DNA of 9,578 nucleotides from Burkholderiaceae bacterium (GTDB lineage Bacteria; Pseudomonadota; Gammaproteobacteria; Burkholderiales; Burkholderiaceae): NCBI GenBank assembly GCA_017998575.1, contig JAGOCV010000147.1, positions 1 to 9,578 of the forward strand, written 5' to 3'. A model generated the notes under the pieces. It did no database searches. It was not told the DNA's origin and saw only the letters and a program-made list of their open reading frames with translations. Positions 5,128 to 9,578 of this stretch are shown here, one piece after another. The stretch's first letter is position 1. Every line of letters starts with the position of its first letter. Position numbers and translations under genes: made by a program.

Positions 5128-8100
5128 TCAGTGACCGCCGCTGGGCAGGCGCAGGCCGCTGCCGCGCACGAGGACTTGCGCGGAGGCGTTGCAGCCGGTG
5201 CCGGTCCAGCCGCCAGCGGCGCAGTCCTGTGGCGAGGCATCCGCCGCGCTGCCGCTGCCGCTGGCGCTGCCGTTGTCGCCCTCGGGCGCCAGTTGAACCA
5301 GCTGCAGGCCAGCCGAGGCGTCGGGCGCCGAAGCCGGATCGTTGACCTGCGGCACGTGCACCGGTGCCGCCACGAGGCTGGGGCGCTGGATGCTGTCGGT
5401 CACCGAAGCCGGGTTGAACGGCAGGGTGACTTCCACTTCAGCGTTCTCCGAGCTGTTGACGACGGCGTAGCCCAGCTCGTTGAGCAGCGAGATCCGGATG
5501 GCGTGCTTGCCGGGGCCGGCCGCATCGGTGGTGTAGCGCGGGTCGCCGAGCATGGCCTTGGTGTCGCCATTGAGCAGGCCTTGCACGTCGTAACCGTCCA
5601 CGCCACCGCCGTCGAAACCGTTGACGCCGGAGTTTTCGGCTTCGAGCTTGGTCGAGGCGTTGGTGCTCACGGTGAGCACGGGTTGCTCGCGGTAGACGGC
5701 ATGCACGCCACTGCTGCCCAGGGCCTTGGTGAAGTTGCTGGTGCTTTCGTCGCTGTTGTAGCGGAAGTTGCCCGAGCCGCTGCCCACGGCGTGGGTGACG
5801 CCGGTGCTGCCGGCCAGGCTGCCGGTGTAGATCACCGCGCGGCCGCCCGCGCCGGTGCTCACGGTGGCACCCGCGCCCACCGTCACGTTGCCGCCCGTGG
5901 CCTGGCCGGCCGACTGGCCGGCACCGGCGTTGAGCACGATGGCGTTGCCGGCGGTGCTGCTGGTCTGAACGCTCTTGCCCAGCGTGATGTCACCGCTGAT
6001 GGTGCTCACGTTCACGAGGCCCGTGTTGTGGATGCCGTTGAGCGTGCTGCCGTCGGCCAGCGTGGCGCTGCCAATGGTGAGCGCGCCGCTGTTGACCAGG
6101 TGAACGTCCTGCGTGTCGGTGACCAGTGTGCCCACCGTGTTGCCTGCGTTGCCCAGCGTGAACTGGCCTCCGGTGCCAACCAGGGCGAGCGTGCCGGCCG
6201 TGACGGCGGCGTTGCCGGCCTGGGTGACCGTGCCGCCGTCGGTCTGCAGCGTCACCATGTCGGTGGAGCCCAGGGCCGCGTCGAGGCGGATGTGGCCGGT
6301 GCCGGCGTTGAGCGCCACGCTGTCCTGCAGCTGGGTGTCGGTCACAACGGTGATGTTGCCCTGCATGTCGGCACCACCGATGTTGATGGACGAGAAGCCG
6401 TCGGCGAGCGAGGCCAGCGTGGACGAGGACACGTTGAGCACGCCGTCGCCCGGCGTGCCCGCGCCGCCGCCGACGTGGATGTCGTGGGTGGGGTTGAGAG
6501 CCTCGAAACCGATCTGGCCGGTGCCGCTCACCGTGCCGCCGAAGTGGATGTCATCGGCCTTGAGCGTGAGCTTGTTGTCGGCCGCGTTCATACCCTGGAG
6601 GAAGCTCAGCGAGCTGCCTTCCAGCGTCTTGCCATTGAGCAGCGACGTGGTGGCAATGTTGTCCAGCGTCAGCGTGGCGCCCAGCGCCATGCCGCCGGTG
6701 GCGTCCCAGCTGCCCGAAACGAAGACGAAGGCGTAGGTGCCGGCGGTGTCCACGGTGGTGCTGGCGGTCAGCCAGCCCGTGCTCGACGAGGCGTTGGCGC
6801 CGGTGGCGTTGAGGATCACCTGGGTCTCGCCGGTCTTGACGTTGAGCAGGTAGCCGAACACGTCGTAGGCGTCCGCGCTGCCGGCCGCGTTCCACTGGAA
6901 GCTGACCACGTCGCCCTTGGCCAGGGCGATGGTGCTGTCGCTGGTGACGTAGCCGCCGCGCACGATGCAGTAGCCGCTGTCGCAGCCCTGGCTGCTGCTG
7001 AGTTGCAGGCCCTGGGTGCCACCGGCACCGCTGTTGGTGACGCCGGAGGTGAAGGAACCGGAAGAGTTGACGTTTTCTCCCGTGGAAGGGTTGGGTCCGC
7101 TCGGGTCGTTCGGCGTGAGGTAGCCGCGCACGGTGGAGCCGCCGTTCATGTAAACGCGCTGGTTGTAGATGCTCCAGCCGGTGGTGCCGTTCTCGAACCC
7201 CGCGTTCAGGAACTCCGCCGCGCCCAGCACCACGGGCGAGTCGTACACCTGCTCGCCGAAAGTGCGCACGATGCCGCCGTTGATGTGCGTGGCGCCGGTG
7301 GATGCGGTGGTCACGTACAGCGAATCGAGCGGGTTGGTGCCGCCCACCTGGTCGCCGAAGACGACGCTGCCGGTGCCGGTGTTGGTCAGCGTGAGGCGGC
7401 TGGCGTTGCCCGCGCCCGCGGTGGCCGAGTCCACGTACTTGGCGAAGTAGATCTCACCGCCCTGGCTGGCGATGGTGATGTGGCCATCGAGCTTGACGTC
7501 GCCGTTGAAGATGAAGCTCAGGTCCGAGGTGGAACCGATGTTGCCCTGCAGAACGAGCTGGTCCGCGCTGAGGATCAGCGAGCGGCCGCTGCCGCCGGTG
7601 TTGGTGTAGTCGTTGGCCCAGGTGATGGTGTTGTCGGCCTGGATCGAGACGTTGGTACCGCCCGCGAGCGCGGCCTCGATGTTGTCGAGGCCCACGGTGC
7701 TGCTGCCCAGGGCGCCAGCCCCGGCCGCGACGGTGACGTCGGTGGGGTCGATCAACCACAGGCCGCCGTTGCCCTTGGGCGCGGCGGCGTCGGCCGCGCG
7801 GCTCACCGACAGCGTGGCGCCACTGGTTTCGATGCGGCCACCGTTGCCGCCGTCGGCGCCGCCGCGCGCGCGCAGCGCGCCTGCCACGTCGGTGCGGCCG
7901 GCGGTGTTCTTGATGTCGGACCAGGCGACCACCGTGCCGCCGTTGCCGTTCTGCGTGGCCGAGGCGTCGAGCAGCGCGCCGGCCTCCACCGTGGTGTGCG
8001 TGGCCTGGGCGATGCCGCCCTTGCCCTGCCAGCCGCCGCCGACGTAGATCTCGCCGCCGCCGGTGGCACCGGTGGCATCGATCACCGCGCCGTTGGCGAG

Positions 8101-9060
8101 GGTGACGCTGTCGCCGGTGACGATGGCTTTGCCGCCCTGGCCCTGCGCTGAGGACACATCGATGCGACCCGCGACCTGCACGCCACCTTGTTCAGCGACC
8201 AGGCTCACCACGCCATCGGCGCCGACGCCGAGCGAGCGCGCCTCGATCAGGCCGCTGCTGTTGATCACAGTGGCCGTGAGGCTGTCGACGGCGCGCGCGG
8301 TCATGAGCACGGTGCCGCCGTCGGCGCGGATGGCGCCGCCGTTGTCGATCAGCGCGCCCAGCGCGCCGCCGTCCACTTCGATCTGCACCGGGCCACCCAG
8401 GTCGAGTCGCACCGCGCTGCCGGCGGCCAGCAGCACGCTGCCGCGTTCAGCAGAGAGCTGGCCGTCGTTGACGATGCGCGCCGCGACCAGCGCGACATGG
8501 CCACCGGCCGCGGCCGAGATCTGGCCCTGGTTCACGATGGCGGCGGCGCTGTCGCCGCTGAAGTGGTACCGGCCGGCCAGGAAGTCTTCGGTGCTGATGT
8601 TCAGGGTGGACGCCACCAGCGAGCCCACGTTCACCTGGGCGGTGGGCGAGAACAGCACGCCGTTGGGGTTGACCAGGAACACCTGGCCATTGGCATTCAG
8701 CGCGCCCTGGATGACGGACACGTCGGGACCGAGCACGCGGTTGAGCGCGACAGAGGCCGCGCCTGGTTGCACGAAGTTGACGGTGTGACCCTGGCCGATG
8801 GAGAAACTGTTCCAGTCGATGGCCAGTTTGTCGGTGTTCTGCTGGATGGTGAGCACCTGGCCGGCCTGGTGCAGGCTGCCCTGGCCGGCGGTGACGGTGC
8901 CACCCGTGGGCAGGTCGCCGGCCATGGCCGTCAGAGGGGCGAGCAGCAGGGCGCCGGCCACGCGCGAGGAGCCGCGCTTGCCACGCGTGCTCGCGACTTC
9001 GCTGACGACGGTCCAGGCATTGATGGCGTGGTTCCAGATGGTGGTGTAGATGCGATTCAT
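5128..9060 (-). CDS. TpsA: two-partner-secretion exoprotein (filamentous haemagglutinin type)
   Basis: This 1310-residue surface or secreted protein is the partner of the TpsB downstream. ATG 9060 is chosen over the upstream GTG (9081) because the protein then starts with Met-Asn-Arg-Ile-Tyr, Ile-Trp-Asn and Trp-Thr-Val-Val-Ser-Glu, the extended signal peptide region (ESPR). The signal peptide probably ends at Ala-Met-Ala (45-47). Residues 48 to about 300 are the TPS secretion domain, with Ala-Ile-Asp-Trp-Asn-Ser-Phe-Ser-Ile-Gly near 80-89, Asn-Pro-Asn-Gly at 131-134 and Val-Gly-Ser-Leu-Val-Ala-Ser-Thr after it. Residues about 293-445 hold the conserved haemagglutinin beta-helix block with Ala-Arg-Gly-Gly, Gly-Asn-Gly-Gly-Arg-Ile-Glu-Thr-Ser-Gly and Leu-Ile-Asp-Pro. 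Residues about 610-805 form an inserted jelly-roll-like module with Cys693 and Cys698. Beta-helix returns at about 806-1115. An MBG/YDG-like unit lies near 1130-1210, then a Pro/Ala/Gly/Ser linker and Cys1280/Cys1290 near the C-terminus. The protein is small for an FHA, close to HMW-type adhesins. The ligand is unknown; adhesion is inferred from the family. Confidence 0.95.
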   Translation of the reverse strand: MNRIYTTIWNHAINAWTVVSEVASTRGKRGSSRVAGALLLAPLTAMAGDLPTGGTVTAGQGSLHQAGQVLTIQQNTDKLAIDWNSFSIGQGHTVNFVQPGAASVALNRVLGPDVSVIQGALNANGQVFLVNPNGVLFSPTAQVNVGSLVASTLNISTEDFLAGRYHFSGDSAAAIVNQGQISAAAGGHVALVAARIVNDGQLSAERGSVLLAAGSAVRLDLGGPVQIEVDGGALGALIDNGGAIRADGGTVLMTARAVDSLTATVINSSGLIEARSLGVGADGVVSLVAEQGGVQVAGRIDVSSAQGQGGKAIVTGDSVTLANGAVIDATGATGGGEIYVGGGWQGKGGIAQATHTTVEAGALLDASATQNGNGGTVVAWSDIKNTAGRTDVAGALRARGGADGGNGGRIETSGATLSVSRAADAAAPKGNGGLWLIDPTDVTVAAGAGALGSSTVGLDNIEAALAGGTNVSIQADNTITWANDYTNTGGSGRSLILSADQLVLQGNIGSTSDLSFIFNGDVKLDGHITIASQGGEIYFAKYVDSATAGAGNASRLTLTNTGTGSVVFGDQVGGTNPLDSLYVTTASTGATHINGGIVRTFGEQVYDSPVVLGAAEFLNAGFENGTTGWSIYNQRVYMNGGSTVRGYLTPNDPSGPNPSTGENVNSSGSFTSGVTNSGAGGTQGLQLSSSQGCDSGYCIVRGGYVTSDSTIALAKGDVVSFQWNAAGSADAYDVFGYLLNVKTGETQVILNATGANASSSTGWLTASTTVDTAGTYAFVFVSGSWDATGGMALGATLTLDNIATTSLLNGKTLEGSSLSFLQGMNAADNKLTLKADDIHFGGTVSGTGQIGFEALNPTHDIHVGGGAGTPGDGVLNVSSSTLASLADGFSSINIGGADMQGNITVVTDTQLQDSVALNAGTGHIRLDAALGSTDMVTLQTDGGTVTQAGNAAVTAGTLALVGTGGQFTLGNAGNTVGTLVTDTQDVHLVNSGALTIGSATLADGSTLNGIHNTGLVNVSTISGDITLGKSVQTSSTAGNAIVLNAGAGQSAGQATGGNVTVGAGATVSTGAGGRAVIYTGSLAGSTGVTHAVGSGSGNFRYNSDESTSNFTKALGSSGVHAVYREQPVLTVSTNASTKLEAENSGVNGFDGGGVDGYDVQGLLNGDTKAMLGDPRYTTDAAGPGKHAIRISLLNELGYAVVNSSENAEVEVTLPFNPASVTDSIQRPSLVAAPVHVPQVNDPASAPDASAGLQLVQLAPEGDNGSASGSGSAADASPQDCAAGGWTGTGCNASAQVLVRGSGLRLPSGGH

Positions 9061-9120
9061 GGAAGAGGTCGGCCGGACCACGGGCGGGCCCGGGAGATGT
9101 CGAAGGCTGTGTGTTTCAAG

Positions 9121-9135
9121 CGGTCAGATGGACCG
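9121..9135. promoter_or_regulatory. Short palindrome, possible operator, in the tpsA leader
   Basis: CGGTC (9121-9125) and GACCG (9131-9135) are perfect inverted repeats around AGATG. The site is 60 bases upstream of the tpsA ATG. A repressor or activator half-site pair, or a small RNA hairpin, could look like this, but 5-bp arms occur often by chance in GC-rich DNA. The arms are seen; the function is a guess. Confidence 0.25.
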
Positions 9136-9154
9136 TGCGGAAGGTGGAGCTGTT

Positions 9155-9206
9155 GCTATAAAAATTGCTCTTGGGGCACTATCGACAGCGCCAAAATCGA
9201 CTTGAG
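9155..9206. repeat. Possible degenerate Comamonadaceae intergenic repeat
   Basis: The stretch begins GCTATAAAAATTGCTC (9155-9170, from the G) and ends GCCAAAATCGACTTGAGA (9190-9207). From memory, intergenic regions of Comamonadaceae often carry a dispersed element with a GCTATAAAAAT-like start, a central imperfect palindrome around GCGC and an end close to GCCAAAATCGAC. This copy has a weak palindrome and would be degenerate. There is only one copy in the window, so repetition cannot be shown from the sequence itself. Recognition is by recall and uncertain. Confidence 0.3.
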
Positions 9207-9290
9207 ATGGAAAAAGCAGGGAATTCGTGCGCTATTTCCGGTTGCGGTATGGTTTCGGCACCCCTTTGTTTCCTCTCCACCGGAGTCCCC

Positions 9291-9578
9291 ATGAGCTCAT
9301 CCAGCGATCCCGAATTCGACAAAGGCCTGGCCATGCGCCGGCAGGTCATGGGCGATGCCTTCGTGGACAAGGCGTTCGGCGACATGACCGCGTTCACCGA
9401 GCCCATCCAGCAGCACATCACGCGCAAGGCCTGGGGGGATGTCTGGCAGCGAGAAGGGCTCGACCTGAAGACCCGCAGCCTCATCACCGTGGCCATGCTC
9501 ACGGCCCTGGGCAGGCAGCACGAGCTCAAGGGCCACGTGCGCGGCGCGCTGAACAACGGCGTGACGCCCGCCGAGTTG
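9291..9578 (+). CDS. pcaC: PcaC-type 4-carboxymuconolactone decarboxylase, 3' end missing
   Basis: The first 96 residues are visible and the frame is open at the right edge; the family is about 125-135 residues long. The sequence follows the PcaC pattern: Gly-X3-Arg-Arg-Gln-Val-Met-Gly-Asp-Ala-Phe-Val-Asp (13-26), Ile-Thr-Arg-Lys-Ala-Trp-Gly-Asp-Val-Trp (43-52), Thr-Arg-Ser-Leu-Ile-Thr-Val-Ala-Met-Leu (61-70), and Glu-Leu-Lys-Gly-His-Val-Arg-Gly-Ala-Leu-Asn-Asn-Gly-Val-Thr (78-92). It lacks the Cys-X2-Cys of AhpD relatives, which fits a decarboxylase rather than a peroxidase. PcaC converts 4-carboxymuconolactone to 3-oxoadipate enol-lactone in the protocatechuate branch of the beta-ketoadipate pathway, in the cytoplasm. 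GGAG at 9282-9285 sits 5 bases before ATG 9291. Burkholderiales often carry several PcaC-like paralogues, so a role outside protocatechuate degradation is possible; no other pca gene is visible. Confidence 0.88.
   Translation, partial: MSSSSDPEFDKGLAMRRQVMGDAFVDKAFGDMTAFTEPIQQHITRKAWGDVWQREGLDLKTRSLITVAMLTALGRQHELKGHVRGALNNGVTPAEL

Larger units (their letters stand above)
9061..9290. promoter_or_regulatory. Divergent control region between tpsA and the pcaC-like gene
   Basis: These 230 bases separate two genes that point away from each other, so both promoters should lie here. The half next to tpsA (9061-9095) is very GC-rich and can form short hairpins, for example GGTC 9067-9070 with GACC 9076-9079. 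The part from about 9150 to 9260 is clearly AT-richer than the rest of the window and includes TATAAA at 9157-9162. I could not find a -35/-10 pair with good spacing on either strand, so no promoter hexamers are called. Two smaller elements are listed separately. Confidence 0.5.

Noticed and set aside
5026..8151. Plus-strand open frame of 1041 codons antisense to tpsA
   Set aside because: It lies opposite a gene with clear TPS domains. Its product is a monotonous Ala/Gly/Val/Arg/His string with no signal, domain or Shine-Dalgarno, as expected from third-position GC bias.
5250..8900. Tandem DNA repeats or a CRISPR-like array within tpsA
   Set aside because: The repetitive look comes from beta-helix codon patterns (Gly/Ala/Val/Thr/Asn). 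There are no regular identical units with spacers.
9061..9081. GTG start at 9081 for tpsA, adding seven residues
   Set aside because: The ESPR signal begins exactly at Met-Asn-Arg-Ile-Tyr from ATG 9060, and no Shine-Dalgarno supports the GTG.

Overview
The window is GC-rich chromosomal DNA from a proteobacterium, most likely a betaproteobacterium of the order Burkholderiales, family Comamonadaceae or a close relative. The reasons are the strong G/C bias at third codon positions, which opens long false antisense frames, a lipoprotein starting Cys-Gly-Gly-Gly-Gly, a PcaC-type protein, a two-partner secretion system with an extended signal peptide, and an AT-richer intergenic element that looks like a repeat I remember from Comamonadaceae. 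The family assignment is inference; no rRNA or marker gene is present.

Left part (1-2323, plus strand): the end of an EamA/DMT-family inner-membrane transporter, then 10 bases later a hotdog-fold acyl-CoA thioesterase, then a lipoprotein PQQ-dependent sugar dehydrogenase of the GSDH type. The first two look co-transcribed. A GC-rich stem-loop separates the second from the third.

Middle and right part (2336-9060, minus strand, transcribed right to left): a two-partner secretion (TPS) locus with the exoprotein gene tpsA (5128-9060, 1310 aa) first and the Omp85-type transporter tpsB (3368-5038, 556 aa) second. They are followed in the same direction by an AhpD-like peroxidase-related protein (2730-3308) and a small secreted DUF5666/DUF1344-like protein (2336-2641). 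TpsA has an ESPR signal peptide, a TPS secretion domain with an NPNG motif, a beta-helix, an inserted jelly-roll-like module, a lone MBG/YDG-like repeat and a C-terminal Cys pair. TpsB has a signal peptide, two POTRA domains and a 16-strand-type barrel with the L6 motif. TpsA would cross the inner membrane by Sec, meet the TpsB POTRA domains through its TPS domain, and fold on the cell surface. The C-terminal Cys pair suggests that it may stay attached, as HMW1 does.

The 230-base region 9061-9290 is the divergent control region between tpsA and a plus-strand PcaC-type carboxymuconolactone decarboxylase that runs off the right edge. No tRNA, rRNA, CRISPR array, transposase or phage gene is visible. 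The most distinctive content is the domain architecture of TpsA and the structured RNA leaders of tpsA and tpsB.
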